A stretch of 46,249 bases of DNA from Saprospiraceae bacterium (GTDB lineage: Bacteria; Bacteroidota; Bacteroidia; Chitinophagales; Saprospiraceae): NCBI GenBank assembly GCA_013001595.1, contig JABDMH010000124.1, positions 1 to 46,249 on the forward strand, given 5' to 3'. The position numbers were made by a program, and so were the translations under genes. Below the pieces are notes generated by a model. It was not told the origin of the DNA, searched no databases, and saw only the letters and a list, made by a program, of their open reading frames with translations. Shown here one piece after another: positions 15,450 through 25,311 of the stretch (positions are counted from its first letter, which is position 1; every line of letters starts with the position of its first letter).

Positions 15450-18245
15450 CTATTCATCCGGGATTGGAATAATGGTCTCCTTGACATTCCATCCACTCAT
15501 CTTGATCTTTGCACCATCCTCTGGTAGTAAATAAGAGGGTACCTTCACATTGACCTTGGTAGATTCACCTGGTGCCATACTGAAGTAGCCCTTGGACCAA
15601 TAAGAAGGTTGCAGCTCGTCATCTCCGATTAAAAACTGAGGTCGGATGAAAAACGCCAATTGATCTGAAGAGTTGGTAAGACTCAGCTGCCAGGTTTGCT
15701 CTTGCATTTCCTCTTGTTTTTTAGTGATATCTATCATCAGTGTGGCTGGGCTGAAGTCCCCTAATGTGGAAAAGTCATCGTTAGGTGCAAACCAATAGGT
15801 ATTGCTCGATAGTTCCTCACCCGCGTCATTGCTGAGACTAAGTACAGCAAATACAGTTTCCGTCGGTGTCGACACAAGATGATCTAACTCGAAGATCACT
15901 TTTACTTCTGTTGGTTGCATCGCCACAGACATAGATGTATCATATAAGACTTTTCCCGCCATATCAAGGACTTTTACGCTTGCTTGTACAGCAGTCTTAT
16001 ACTCGTAGGTGCGATTTACTACTGCTACGGTATGCTCATCATAATTCAGTTGGATATGCAGGGGCTCACAGGCATTTTGCATATGGTAGTAGCCTGCATT
16101 GGGCTGGAGGTACCAGTCAAACACTTGCCAGATTACGCTGGGGAAGGCGGCATTTAGCTTCCACAACATGACACCTCCAGTCTCATTAAGCTTATGTCCA
16201 GGAGCTTCAAATATGGCGCGGTATGCTTCGGCATTCATCAATTGCATTTGTTGTGAGAACGCCTCCATACTTTCGGGGTCTCCATAGCGCTTCAGCATGT
16301 CCTCATAGTACTTATCGTACCGACCATTTCCGGTGGCTGCATCATGGTACCCCCAGGTGTGATTAAATGGAAAGGGCAATGTTTTGTCCCAGACAAGATT
16401 GGGTATAATTTTCATCAAACTATTATGAGTGGGTTGGGATGGAATTCCGGTTTCATCTTTAAAAACCCAATCCTTGCGCTTGTCAACAAATTCATAATAG
16501 GCTGCAGGAGGATTCCAGGTATAGGGTCCGCCACTATATACGCCTGATCCCAGATTATCTGGCCAAGAGCCATCCCATCCTTCGGGTAATGCTGCGAAGC
16601 CTGAAGAGCTGGGTATGAATGGTCTAGTTCCATCCAATTCTATAGTGGCGTTGCGCATGGCATCATATAAGACTTTGCGTGCATGTCCCTCATTGCCACC
16701 GGTCCAAACCAACAAACTGGGATGGTTGCGAATGCGATAAATCGTGCTGGTTACATTATCGATGAATACAGAACCTTCCAAAGGCCAATCAGGCGATCCC
16801 TTAAATTCGCCTTGCGTGTCTCCAGTCACCCAAAAGTCAGACCAAATCATTAAGCCCAGTCGATTGGCTATTTCGAAAAAATGATCGGGGGGCGTAATTC
16901 CGCCACCCCATATTCTAACTAAGTTGACGTTGGCATTTTGGCAATGGCGAAGTTCTTGTGCTGCCCTAAGTGAATCGCGCTGCAGCAGCATATCTGGCAC
17001 CCAGGCTCCACCATTGAGATGAACACGCCGGCCATTGACATAGAAATCTCGTCGCAAAGATTTTCCTTGTACGTCAACGGCTTGCGTACCTACCGTTCTG
17101 ATGCCTGTAGTGATGGAGAGCTGATCTGAGATGTGCTGCTCGTCTGAAAAAGAAATGACTACTCGATACAAGTTTTGGTCACCGTAGCCATGTGGCCACC
17201 ATAATTTGGGATCCTTGATGCTTAATTCGGGGATATCTTCTGGAGACAACTGAATCGATTGGCTTGCGGATCCGGCTAGAGAGATTTTTCGAGAAAAGGC
17301 AAATTCCTCACCACTAAAATTGTCCGGGATGAGTTGGACTTTCAGTGTGCCACTCTGAGATGCTGTTTGATGGTTGTGTAGCTCTAAATTGATGGATAAT
17401 TCAGCGAGGTCGATGTCAGGTTGATGGGGAAGTTGAGTGATAACTTGTGGCTCATCAATGGTCACCTGACCAGAAGTTTTCAGTATCACAGGCTGCCAGA
17501 TGCCCATATTGCGATCTCTGACTGGTGGCATCCAGTCCCAACCGACCGAACAAAGCATGGTCACATTTTTACCAATGTCGCCAGTGGGTCCACCATTGGG
17601 GTAAAAATCTCCAAGTGCTTCCAATTGCTCACGTGCGGGAAGGCCTGGATAATCTAATGGATAGATTTTTACCGCAAGAATGTTTTGGTCGCCCACCTTA
17701 ATGAATGATGAAACATCCAGGTGATATTCGGCAAACATGCCGACCATGTCGCTGGAATCTGCGATTTGATGTCCATTCAACCAGACAGCCGCTCGATAAT
17801 TAATTCCCTTGAAGATCAGTTGAAAATGTCTACCTGCATCTTCAGCAGGAACCTCAAAAAAGGTCCTATGCCAATAGGGATCTTTCCAAGGATTCGGATG
17901 GTTGGGGAGGTGACTAAATTTTTCCAGATCATACATCTGATTGAACTCATCAGATGCGTCTGGAATCAACATATTATTCATCCCAATGTACGGATCGGGA
18001 TATACGCTATTCGCTACCAATGCGGATAGCACGGTAGATGGCACTTTCATCGGCATCCAATGCACCTTTGCCTCATAATTGCTGGTGGACAATAGATCAC
18101 CTTCGGCATCAATTACGGCAGACGATTGAAATTCGAAGTTTTCGAGTTTGACTTGCTTTATCCCGCTGTCCTGAGCCCGGGCACAGAAAGATATCAGGAG
18201 GAAGAATGATAGGATTTTGACACGCATTATTGAGTTTTTTCTCAT
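15450..18245 (-). CDS. Glycoside hydrolase family 2, beta-mannosidase / exo-beta-glucosaminidase type
   Basis: 931 residues from the chosen ATG at 18245; the longer open frame (to 18377) runs into ruvB and lacks a signal peptide at its start, while MRVKILSFFLLISFCARAQ (ATG 18227) is a clear one. Domain order: sugar-binding jelly-roll (PYWHRTFFEVP, FKGINYRAAVWLNGHQIADS), Ig-like domain, TIM barrel beginning near FYVNGRRVHLNGGAWVPDM with RIWGGGITPPDHFFEIANRL, then C-terminal Ig-like domains. Candidate acid/base is Glu in VWTGGNEGH (about 519); KDETGIPSQ (about 598) offers the nucleophile Glu at GH2-like spacing. Likely an exo-acting beta-mannosidase or beta-glucosaminidase in the periplasm. Exact substrate cannot be told from sequence. 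Confidence 0.85.
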   Translation of the reverse strand: MRKNSIMRVKILSFFLLISFCARAQDSGIKQVKLENFEFQSSAVIDAEGDLLSTSNYEAKVHWMPMKVPSTVLSALVANSVYPDPYIGMNNMLIPDASDEFNQMYDLEKFSHLPNHPNPWKDPYWHRTFFEVPAEDAGRHFQLIFKGINYRAAVWLNGHQIADSSDMVGMFAEYHLDVSSFIKVGDQNILAVKIYPLDYPGLPAREQLEALGDFYPNGGPTGDIGKNVTMLCSVGWDWMPPVRDRNMGIWQPVILKTSGQVTIDEPQVITQLPHQPDIDLAELSINLELHNHQTASQSGTLKVQLIPDNFSGEEFAFSRKISLAGSASQSIQLSPEDIPELSIKDPKLWWPHGYGDQNLYRVVISFSDEQHISDQLSITTGIRTVGTQAVDVQGKSLRRDFYVNGRRVHLNGGAWVPDMLLQRDSLRAAQELRHCQNANVNLVRIWGGGITPPDHFFEIANRLGLMIWSDFWVTGDTQGEFKGSPDWPLEGSVFIDNVTSTIYRIRNHPSLLVWTGGNEGHARKVLYDAMRNATIELDGTRPFIPSSSGFAALPEGWDGSWPDNLGSGVYSGGPYTWNPPAAYYEFVDKRKDWVFKDETGIPSQPTHNSLMKIIPNLVWDKTLPFPFNHTWGYHDAATGNGRYDKYYEDMLKRYGDPESMEAFSQQMQLMNAEAYRAIFEAPGHKLNETGGVMLWKLNAAFPSVIWQVFDWYLQPNAGYYHMQNACEPLHIQLNYDEHTVAVVNRTYEYKTAVQASVKVLDMAGKVLYDTSMSVAMQPTEVKVIFELDHLVSTPTETVFAVLSLSNDAGEELSSNTYWFAPNDDFSTLGDFSPATLMIDITKKQEEMQEQTWQLSLTNSSDQLAFFIRPQFLIGDDELQPSYWSKGYFSMAPGESTKVNVKVPSYLLPEDGAKIKMSGWNVKETIIPIPDE

Positions 18246-18351
18246 CTCGAGTCGACAGATTTTATTTATGATTCGAATATATGGAAAGTCAGGAATTGAC
18301 TGTTCCATCAACTGCATTAGCAGAATGGACACCCTTTCTTCTTTATGCCTA

Positions 18352-19383
18352 CTAGTCAAACAAGGTGGCAGCTCCACCCTTTGGTGGCACAGCGCCCAAA
18401 TGTTGATAAGCTTTGTCGGTAGCTTGGCGACCTCGCGGTGTGCGATGGATGTATCCTTCCATGATCAAGAAGGGTTCGTGTACTTCCTCAATGGTACCAG
18501 AATCCTCACCGACGGCGGTGGAGATGGTACTTAAGCCCACCGGGCCACCTTTAAATTTGTGAATGATGGTGCTAAGAATTCGATTGTCCATTTGATCCAA
18601 GCCACTGCTATCCACATTGAGCGCTTCAAGTCCATACTTGGCGATGGAGATATCAATGGTGCCGTTGCCTTTAATCTGAGCAAAATCACGCAGTCGGCGC
18701 AGCAGGGCGTTGGCGATTCTCGGAGTACCACGACTGCGGCGTGAGATCTCTGTAGCACCCTCATCCGTAATCGGTACGTCCAAGATTCCTGCCGAGCGCT
18801 TCACAATCTTCTGTAAAGTTTTACTGTCGTAATAGTCCAAGTGACAATTGATGCCGAACCTTGCACGCATCGGAGGCGTGAGCAGACCCATGCGGGTAGT
18901 CGCACCAATTAGTGTGAAGGGGTGCAATGAAAGCTGGATGGATCGGGCATTGGGGCCGCTATCGATCATGATGTCGATCATATAATCTTCCATGGCCGAG
19001 TAGAGATATTCTTCAACCACATTATTGAGGCGATGTATCTCATCGATGAATAGCACATCATTTTCTTCCAGATTAGTGAGCAAGCCTGCCAAGTCGCCTG
19101 GCTTTTCAAGAACAGGTCCCGAACTGAGCTTCAACTGTGCCCCCAACTCATTGGCAACGATGTGAGACAAGGTGGTCTTTCCCAGACCCGGCGGTCCATG
19201 TAGCAACACATGATCTAAGGCATCTCCACGCCTTTTGGCAGCTTCGATAAAAACCCTGAGATTTTCTACAATCTTAGGCTGGCCGGAGAAATCTTCCAAC
19301 TGCTTAGGACGCAGCGCTTTCTCAACTTTCTGCTCTTCATTGGTTTGAGATGCACCTGTAGGATCAAGAAATGGATTTTCCAT
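18352..19383 (-). CDS. ruvB: Holliday junction branch migration ATPase RuvB
   Basis: 343 residues, full length. AAA+ core: [12 protein letters not shown] (31-42), Walker A GPPGLGKT (63-70), Walker B FIDEIHRL (112-119), sensor 1 [18 protein letters not shown] with the arginine finger region, then the winged-helix C-terminal domain ending in [11 protein letters not shown]. As hexameric motor with RuvA it drives branch migration of Holliday junctions. No ruvA or ruvC is nearby. It starts 4 bp after the stop of the small lipoprotein gene and is therefore in one transcript with it. Confidence 0.98.
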   Translation of the reverse strand: MENPFLDPTGASQTNEEQKVEKALRPKQLEDFSGQPKIVENLRVFIEAAKRRGDALDHVLLHGPPGLGKTTLSHIVANELGAQLKLSSGPVLEKPGDLAGLLTNLEENDVLFIDEIHRLNNVVEEYLYSAMEDYMIDIMIDSGPNARSIQLSLHPFTLIGATTRMGLLTPPMRARFGINCHLDYYDSKTLQKIVKRSAGILDVPITDEGATEISRRSRGTPRIANALLRRLRDFAQIKGNGTIDISIAKYGLEALNVDSSGLDQMDNRILSTIIHKFKGGPVGLSTISTAVGEDSGTIEEVHEPFLIMEGYIHRTPRGRQATDKAYQHLGAVPPKGGAATLFD

Positions 19384-19387
19384 GTTG

Positions 19388-19933
19388 TTAGCGGTGTGCT
19401 ACGTAAATTTCAACTTTATTTTCTAATCCTGCCGCTTCCAGAATGCATGGTTGAGATGAATTCTCCCTACAAAGCTGCCTGCCATGGCAATCGTACCATC
19501 GGTCCAGCATCCGATTAAAGAGGTGGTATACCGGTTGTGACCGATAGCTGTAGCGAACCACCATACTGGGGTGAAAGGTAGCAATGGCAGCTTTCATCCA
19601 AGGGGCAGATTCCACATCTGAAATAACAACACAAGGAGGTGACGATAGGGGTTGAAGACAACTGAGTTGTACCACCATATTTTCCCGCATACAAGTGCTC
19701 ATCATGTCTAGGGTGTCATATCTGATGACCACCTTGGTTTTAGCAGCCATCGTCTCTAGTTGACCATCGTTTGGAAGCAGTAATATTCCATCAGAGGTTT
19801 TTAGCATTTTACCACATCCGTCAAGATCGGAATGGTCAACAACCGTCGCTCCAATAGGGCAAAACATGCGAGATTCCGAAACTTTACATGCAGAGATTAC
19901 AACCAGTAAGATGATGGCCAAACTTATTCGCAT
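19388..19933 (-). CDS. Small lipoprotein of unknown function, in operon with ruvB
   Basis: 181 residues. Signal peptide with lipobox VISAC (Cys16). The first half contains [19 protein letters not shown], the pattern of short Bacteroidota lipoproteins that begin with a Cys-containing beta hairpin. The second half has [41 protein letters not shown] and a final Cys, similar as far as I recall to DUF6970-type C-terminal domains. Nine further Cys after the lipobox suggest disulphides in the periplasm. Function unknown. It is transcribed divergently from icd and runs into ruvB with a 4-bp gap. Confidence 0.7.
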   Translation of the reverse strand: MRISLAIILLVVISACKVSESRMFCPIGATVVDHSDLDGCGKMLKTSDGILLLPNDGQLETMAAKTKVVIRYDTLDMMSTCMRENMVVQLSCLQPLSSPPCVVISDVESAPWMKAAIATFHPSMVVRYSYRSQPVYHLFNRMLDRWYDCHGRQLCRENSSQPCILEAAGLENKVEIYVAHR

Positions 19934-19952
19934 GAGTTTAAAATCGCATGTG

Positions 19953-19982
19953 TTCGGTAAAGTAAATAAATTCTTAGTTTTG
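19953..19982 (+). promoter_or_regulatory. Candidate icd promoter
   Basis: TAGTTTTG at 19975-19982 matches the Bacteroidota -7 consensus TAnnTTTG, with TTCG 18 nt upstream as a weak -33 element. It lies 57 bp before the icd ATG in the 105-bp region shared with the divergent lipoprotein gene. Confidence 0.4.
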
Positions 19983-20038
19983 CAGCGCTTTAACCTGCTT
20001 TGCGTTTGTATCCATCCAAAAAATTAAAATTCTACCAC

Positions 20039-21304
20039 ATGAAAGGATCAAAGATTACGATAGAAAATGGCAAACTGAACGTCCCTAATTATCCGGTTAT
20101 ACCTTTTATTGAAGGAGATGGCATCGGTCCTGATATTTGGGCAGCATCGGTCCGTGTATTGGACGCTGCAGTGGAAAAGGCATACAATGGTGAACGTAAA
20201 ATTGAGTGGAAAGAGATTCTGGCAGGTCAAAAAGCCTTTGATGAGACCGGAGAGTGGTTGCCCGATGCTACCTTGCGGGCTGTTGACGAATATTTAGTGG
20301 CCATCAAAGGACCATTGACAACCCCTGTGGGTGGAGGCATTCGCTCCCTCAACGTAGCTCTACGTCAGAAGTTAGATCTGTTTGCATGTGTGCGTCCCGT
20401 GCGTTGGTTTCAGGGGGTACCTAGTCCGGTGAAAAAACCGAACCTGGTAGATATGGTGATCTTTCGTGAAAATACAGAGGACATTTATGCGGGTATTGAG
20501 TACAACAATGGTACTCCCGAGCTCAAGAAATTAAAGGATTTTCTCATCGATGAATTGGGTGTTACTCAGATTCGCTTTCCCGAAACTGTTTCTCTGGGTG
20601 TCAAACCTGTATCTGTGGAAGGTACTGAACGTCTCGTGAGGTCAGCCATCGATTATGCACTGGAACAAGGGAAGAAGTCGGTAACACTGGTGCATAAAGG
20701 CAACATCATGAAGTTTACCGAAGGTAAGTTTAAGGAATGGGGTTATGCACTTGCCGAACGCGAGTACGGTGATAAAGTATTTACATGGGCTCAGTATGAT
20801 CGCATCGCAAATGAGAAAGGAAGTGCTGCAGCCAATGAAGCCCAGAAAGTAGCGCTCGATGGTGGTGCATTGCTGATCAAAGATGTTATCGCAGATGCTT
20901 TCTTGCAGCAGATTCTTCTTCGTCCAGCCGAGTATGATGTGATTGCTACCTTAAACCTTAACGGCGACTACGTATCTGATGCACTTGCCGCCATCGTGGG
21001 AGGTATTGGCATCGCACCAGGTGCCAACATCAACTATACCACTGGCAAAGCGATCTTTGAAGCCACCCATGGTACCGCTCCGAAATATGCTGGTCTTGAT
21101 AAAGTCAATCCCAGCTCCGTCATCCTATCTGGCGTGATGATGTTTGAATATATGGGTTGGAAAGAAGCTGGTGCTCTGGTGGAAAAAGGAATAGAAGGAG
21201 CCATATCCGACAAGCAAGTAACCTATGATTTTCACCGGCTTATGGAAGGGGCCACTTTGTTGAAGTGCTCTGAATATGGGTCGGCCATCATCGAACATAT
21301 GTAG
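20039..21304 (+). CDS. icd: NADP-dependent isocitrate dehydrogenase
   Basis: 421 residues from ATG 20039 ([13 protein letters not shown]); a longer frame upstream is probably not translated. Matches E. coli-type Icd along its length: [31 protein letters not shown] (substrate Ser and Arg), [19 protein letters not shown], the [10 protein letters not shown] block with catalytic Lys, [17 protein letters not shown] for metal Asp, and [15 protein letters not shown]. The Lys-Tyr-Val set plus TYDFHRL (Tyr, Arg) is the NADP-binding signature, which separates it from NAD-type enzymes. TCA cycle, cytoplasmic. Monocistronic, followed by a hairpin. Confidence 0.97.
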   Translation: MKGSKITIENGKLNVPNYPVIPFIEGDGIGPDIWAASVRVLDAAVEKAYNGERKIEWKEILAGQKAFDETGEWLPDATLRAVDEYLVAIKGPLTTPVGGGIRSLNVALRQKLDLFACVRPVRWFQGVPSPVKKPNLVDMVIFRENTEDIYAGIEYNNGTPELKKLKDFLIDELGVTQIRFPETVSLGVKPVSVEGTERLVRSAIDYALEQGKKSVTLVHKGNIMKFTEGKFKEWGYALAEREYGDKVFTWAQYDRIANEKGSAAANEAQKVALDGGALLIKDVIADAFLQQILLRPAEYDVIATLNLNGDYVSDALAAIVGGIGIAPGANINYTTGKAIFEATHGTAPKYAGLDKVNPSSVILSGVMMFEYMGWKEAGALVEKGIEGAISDKQVTYDFHRLMEGATLLKCSEYGSAIIEHM

Positions 21305-21321
21305 GATTCCACATCAGGGAA

Positions 21322-21348
21322 TTCAGCAAGCGCAGCTTGCGTTCTGAA
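21322..21348. terminator. Hairpin between convergent icd and uvrD
   Basis: GCAAGC/GCTTGC with a 3-nt loop (21326-21340), flanked by TTCAG and CTGAA that extend the stem across a short bulge. It lies 18 bp after the icd stop and 33 bp from the stop of the convergent helicase gene, so it may terminate either transcript. No long T-run. Confidence 0.45.
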
Positions 21349-21380
21349 GCGATGAAGGAGGGGCCCAGCATTCAAGATGG

Positions 21381-23639
21381 TCAATCTAGAATCTGCAGTT
21401 TGGCAAATTTAAGCATGATGCGTCGCTGTGGACTGTGTACGTTCTGAAAGAAGATCGTAGCCACCTTTGTATCATTATATCCATCTACACTAAGTACTTT
21501 CCCTTCACCAAACTTCAAGTGCCTCACACGCATACCAGCGGCAATCTGGTGGGGTGCAGCAGCTTCAAAATCTTCGGGAATGGTGATGCCTTTGCGAGCA
21601 GCTGTCCTACGCTGCGGGGTAAAATTGCCCATGACACTGGCTTTGGTTCTGCCACCTGCCAATTGTTTTTTTTGTTTCAGCGGTGCATCCAATAGATCTC
21701 CTGATATCTCTTCTAGGAATCGACTGGGCTGATTATATACGATTTTACCGTAGCGGTAGCGAGAACCAGCATAGCTCAATGTCAAATATTTGCGCGCTCG
21801 CGTGATCGCTACATAAAATAGGCGCCGTTCCTCATCGATGCCCTCTCGCTCTTCCAAGGCTTGAAAAGATGGGAATATTTTTTCTTCCATGCCCGCCACA
21901 AAAATCGTATCAAACTCCAGTCCTTTGGCCGAGTGGACAGACATTAAAGTGACATAATCTCTTTGATCCGTATTTTCATCAAGGTCAGTGACCAAGGCAA
22001 TGTTTTGTAGGTATGACGCCAGGCTTTTATCTTCCGTCACTGCACCTGCGTCGACATCATCTTCCTCGATAAATTCTTTGATGCCATCCAGCAGTGCGGT
22101 TAAATTTTCTAGTCTCGACAAACCTTCTATAGAGTTGTCTTTTTTTAGCAATTCAGAAATGCCTGATTGATGGGCGATCATAGTAGCCGCTTCGTAAGCA
22201 TTGAGGTCCAAAATCTTTTTTTGAAAACCCTGAACCAGCTTAAGGAATGAGGCAACCGTACTGAGGCTGCGGCCTTTGGGTTTGAAGACTTGCAGGCTTT
22301 CCCATAAGGATATATTTTGCTCAGCGGCGTATTGTAGATATCGATCAATGGTTGTTTGGCCAATGCCTCGCTTTGGATAATTTATAATCCTAACCAGGGC
22401 TTCTTCGTCGAACGGATTGACAGCAATTCGTAAATAGGCGAGCAGATCTTTGATCTCTTTACGTTGGTAAAACGATAACCCACCAAATACTTTGTAAGAA
22501 ACATTGTAGCGACGCAAGTATTCTTCAAATACCCGAGATTGGGCGTTGGTGCGATAGAGAATGGCTATTTCAGAATTCGGTACATGGTTGCGGTTTTTAT
22601 ATTCAACAATCATGTCAGCGATTCGACGTCCCTCTTCATTATCCGAAGTAGATTTTATCAGACGGATTTTATCTGCTTCGGTTTTATCTGTCCAGATTTT
22701 CTTTTGTATTTGCTTTTTGTTTTTTTCAATAACTTGATTCGCTGCTTCAATGATGTGTTGGGTAGATCGATAGTTTTGCTCTAGTTTGAAGGTGTTGAGT
22801 GCGGGAAATTCCTTCTGAAAATGTAAGATATTATCGATGGTGGCACCCCTAAAGGCGTAAATGCTTTGGGCATCATCTCCGACAACACAAATATTTTCTG
22901 TACTGCCTTTGTATTTAACCAATTTTTTGAGGATGGCATATTGCAGGAAATTTGTATCCTGAAACTCATCTACCAACAGGTATTTAAATCGCCTTTGATA
23001 TTTGGATAATACATCATCGGGATTCTTCTGCAAAAGTTCAAAAAGCCGATATAACAAATCGTCAAAATCCATGGCTCCGGCCTGCTTACATCGAGATACA
23101 TACTTGTTGTATATCGCATACATCATAGATCGGCCTTTGAAACGATCTACGCCCATTAACTCCTCATCCTTAGCGTACAATTTAGGCGTGATGAGATTGC
23201 TTTTCGCAGATGAGATGCGCGCTCGGATTTCATTGACTGGATAATTGTTCTTATCCAGGTGCATGTCTTTGATGATACGGGTCAGCAGACTTTTGCTATC
23301 ACCAGTATCGTAAATCGAAAAATTGCTTGGATATCCGATGTGCTTGGCTTCTACGCGTAAAATACGAGCGAAAATGGAGTGGAAGGTTCCAGCCCAGACA
23401 CCCTGTGCCCGATCTCCAACTACTATGCGAATGCGCTCCTTCATTTCTCGGGCGGCTTTGTTGGTGAAGGTGAGCGTTAGTATTTGTTCCGGATAGATGC
23501 CGGAATCGATGAGGTGAGCTACCCGATAGGTAAGTACCCGTGTCTTTCCAGAACCAGGTCCTGCGATCACCAGTATTGGACCATCAATACAGGTCACTGC
23601 CTGCTTCTGTACGTCATTGAGTTCATCTAGATAATGCAT
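21381..23639 (-). CDS. uvrD: UvrD/PcrA-type SF1A DNA helicase
   Basis: 752 residues from ATG 23639 (MHYLDELNDVQKQAV); the 37 codons upstream in frame look non-coding. Motifs in order: LNDVQKQAV (Q motif), GPGSGKTR (Walker A), TFTNKAAREMKERI (Ia), DFDDLLYRL, LLVDEFQDTNFLQYAIL (Walker B), VVGDDAQSIYAFRGA (III), LEQNYRST (IV), VTLMSVHSAKGLEFDTIFV (V), EERRLFYVAITRARKYL (VI). The C-terminal tail ends in a Tudor-like GMRVRHLKFGEGKVL. Translocates 3' to 5' in nucleotide excision and mismatch repair and displaces RecA. Convergent with icd; not in an operon. Confidence 0.96.
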   Translation of the reverse strand: MHYLDELNDVQKQAVTCIDGPILVIAGPGSGKTRVLTYRVAHLIDSGIYPEQILTLTFTNKAAREMKERIRIVVGDRAQGVWAGTFHSIFARILRVEAKHIGYPSNFSIYDTGDSKSLLTRIIKDMHLDKNNYPVNEIRARISSAKSNLITPKLYAKDEELMGVDRFKGRSMMYAIYNKYVSRCKQAGAMDFDDLLYRLFELLQKNPDDVLSKYQRRFKYLLVDEFQDTNFLQYAILKKLVKYKGSTENICVVGDDAQSIYAFRGATIDNILHFQKEFPALNTFKLEQNYRSTQHIIEAANQVIEKNKKQIQKKIWTDKTEADKIRLIKSTSDNEEGRRIADMIVEYKNRNHVPNSEIAILYRTNAQSRVFEEYLRRYNVSYKVFGGLSFYQRKEIKDLLAYLRIAVNPFDEEALVRIINYPKRGIGQTTIDRYLQYAAEQNISLWESLQVFKPKGRSLSTVASFLKLVQGFQKKILDLNAYEAATMIAHQSGISELLKKDNSIEGLSRLENLTALLDGIKEFIEEDDVDAGAVTEDKSLASYLQNIALVTDLDENTDQRDYVTLMSVHSAKGLEFDTIFVAGMEEKIFPSFQALEEREGIDEERRLFYVAITRARKYLTLSYAGSRYRYGKIVYNQPSRFLEEISGDLLDAPLKQKKQLAGGRTKASVMGNFTPQRRTAARKGITIPEDFEAAAPHQIAAGMRVRHLKFGEGKVLSVDGYNDTKVATIFFQNVHSPQRRIMLKFAKLQILD

Positions 23640-24004
23640 GGGCAAAGAGTGATCTTGACAGTTTGTGGCAAGGAGCGAAGGTAGGCAATATGCAGATATT
23701 CTTGATATGATATCTTCAGGTTTGGACATTATTGGCATTGAAATCGCCATCTCACTGTTAGAGGCCCAGCAAGGACAGTCTAATACCTTGGTTATGACTA
23801 TCGTTTAATCCCGGGCATCATGGTCGCTATGTTTTTGGGAGGCTCCTTGCTCTTGTGCTCTCGTCTAAGTCAGCATAGATCTTATTGTAGAGATCATCAC
23901 GCTGATCGTTTAATGGTGCAACCGATGCAACTAAGTACCTTGATCGTTCGTCAGTAATTATATATGCCACCTCACTTATTTTCCAACCAAAAAATCAATT
24001 AGTT
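23640..24004. other. Gene-free stretch upstream of uvrD
   Basis: Holds the upstream region of the helicase gene on one side and of the broken secreted-protein gene on the other. I see no coding sequence, repeat or convincing promoter box. Confidence 0.5.
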
Positions 24005-24352
24005 ATGAAAGCAATGCATTATTTAAGTATGATTATTGGTGTTTCCATGGCCTGCATTCGTTTGGTTTTGGGCCCCCAATATCCAATGCCGAGGATGCCT
24101 TACGCAGTAAGATTTTGAAACTTGTTCAGTCGCCGGGTGCAAAAAAAAAATGGGTCAGGAAGAGGTAGTAACCCAGCTAAAATTATATGTCAATAAGGCC
24201 AACGAAGTCATTGTCTTGGATACCGGAACTGACCACAACTATCTGGATGCTCTCATTAAGGAAGATTAAATTATCGGGTGGTCAGGGCCCTAGATCTGGA
24301 GACCGGTCTTTATAATTTTAAGATAACCTTTGTGGCTATTCAGAAAAGATAA
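24005..24352 (+). pseudogene. Small secreted protein gene (about 116 codons) broken by three frameshifts
   Basis: Read in three frame segments plus a tail, it encodes a signal peptide MKAMHYLSMIIGVSMAC, then NAEDALRSKILKLVQSP, then GQEEVVTQLKLYVNKANEV with IVLDTGTDHNYLDALIKE, then RLNYRVVRALDLETGLYNF and KITFVAIQKR. This is the layout of a common Bacteroidota family of about 110-residue exported proteins of unknown function. The frame changes fall at a C-run (24073-24077), a run of ten A (24141-24150) and AA (24262-24263); each is cured by adding one base of the same kind. Either a decayed gene or a sequence with residual deletion errors. Confidence 0.7.
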
Positions 24353-24360
24353 ATCCTAAG

Positions 24361-24683
24361 GGATTGTTCAATAATAAGTTCCCGACTTAGACGATGTCAT
24401 TTTGAATTTAGACAACCTGTTCTGAGCGGAGCCGAAGAAAGGCATGAAAAATAAGTATAGTGTGGTTAGGAGGCCGTTGAAATGCTAACTCTGATTCGTT
24501 CGCTGCTTCTTTTGCTCGCATACTTCGCTAAAAATACTCGATATAGCGGTGCTATGCCTGTGTTTATTGGCTCGCCTGCAGCCAAAATAAACTAGCGATC
24601 CAAATCGAGCCAGTAATTCAAAAGCCTCCTGCGTGAATTTTTTATAACGCAGTATAAATTTAAAAGAACCAGTATAAACAGGG
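24361..24683 (-). repeat. Intergenic repeat family 2, copy 2 (long form)
   Basis: The reverse complement matches 10340-10535 at both ends and contains about 135 extra bp in the middle. Inside, GGCTCG and CGAGCC (minus strand) could close a hairpin around the shared core. A short plus-strand frame (EMLTLIRSLLLLLAYF) is open here but ends after about 35 codons and is not supported. Like copy 1 it lies where 3' ends converge. Confidence 0.85.
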
Positions 24684-24830
24684 AAGTGATTTTTTATCAG
24701 TCCCTATAAGTTTAGTTGAGGTAGAGCTTTTTAAGCAACAGTAGAATAAAAGTATTCTACTGCTATTCTTTTTCTCATTGAATGTATTGGAACCACTTTG
24801 ATTATTCCTTTTTAAAAATCGTTAAGCTGT

Positions 24831-25301
24831 TTAGCCGATGCCTTTGTTGCGATAGCGCCAAATGGATCTCAATAATTTGAAAGGAAAAATGATGGTGGCA
24901 AGGACACTGCCCACGCCGAAGAAGAGCATTTCTGTTCTGATGAACAGTCCCATTTTATTTCTTTGCGATTGACTTAAGTTGCCATCGAGAAAATAGTATG
25001 CAGATTCGTCGGTCACAGCAATAAAATAGTTAAGGTTATTTACCAGGTTGAAAATAAGTGGGATGCACAGGAAAATCAGGATGATTTTAAAATATTGATA
25101 TTTTTGCAGGAAGGTGTATTTAAAAAGGAATATATATCTGGCTAGGGTGATGAATGCGACGATAAATATGATGTTAGACCACTGGAAAGGATAATAGGGT
25201 GTGTTTTTTAGGATGGGAAATAAAATAAGAAATACTACAAATGCTGTAATGGCCCACCAAGTGGCTTCCAGGAAGATTTTTTGCCGGGTTAGGTGATCCA
25301 A
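24831..25301 (-). CDS. Four-helix inner-membrane protein of unknown function
   Basis: 156 residues with four hydrophobic segments: about 12-30 (WWAITAFVVFLILFPIL), 42-62 (NIIFIVAFITLARYIFLF), 70-88 (FKIILIFLCIPLIFNLV) and 126-146 (LFFGVGSVLATIIFPF). A charged loop (NLSQSQRNKMG) separates the third and fourth. I do not recognise a family motif. It starts 10 bp after the stop of the aspartic protease gene, so the two form an operon; the pairing may be functional. Confidence 0.75.
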   Translation of the reverse strand: MDHLTRQKIFLEATWWAITAFVVFLILFPILKNTPYYPFQWSNIIFIVAFITLARYIFLFKYTFLQKYQYFKIILIFLCIPLIFNLVNNLNYFIAVTDESAYYFLDGNLSQSQRNKMGLFIRTEMLFFGVGSVLATIIFPFKLLRSIWRYRNKGIG

Positions 25302-25311
25302 GATTGAGCAG

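Noticed and set aside
18228-18377. Longest-frame N terminus of the GH2 gene
   Set aside because: It overlaps the end of ruvB and puts 44 residues ahead of a clear signal peptide at MRVKILSFFLL.
24478-24600. Short plus-strand frame inside repeat family 2 as a small hydrophobic peptide
   Set aside because: It exists only in the long repeat copy, ends after about 35 codons and lacks a credible start context.
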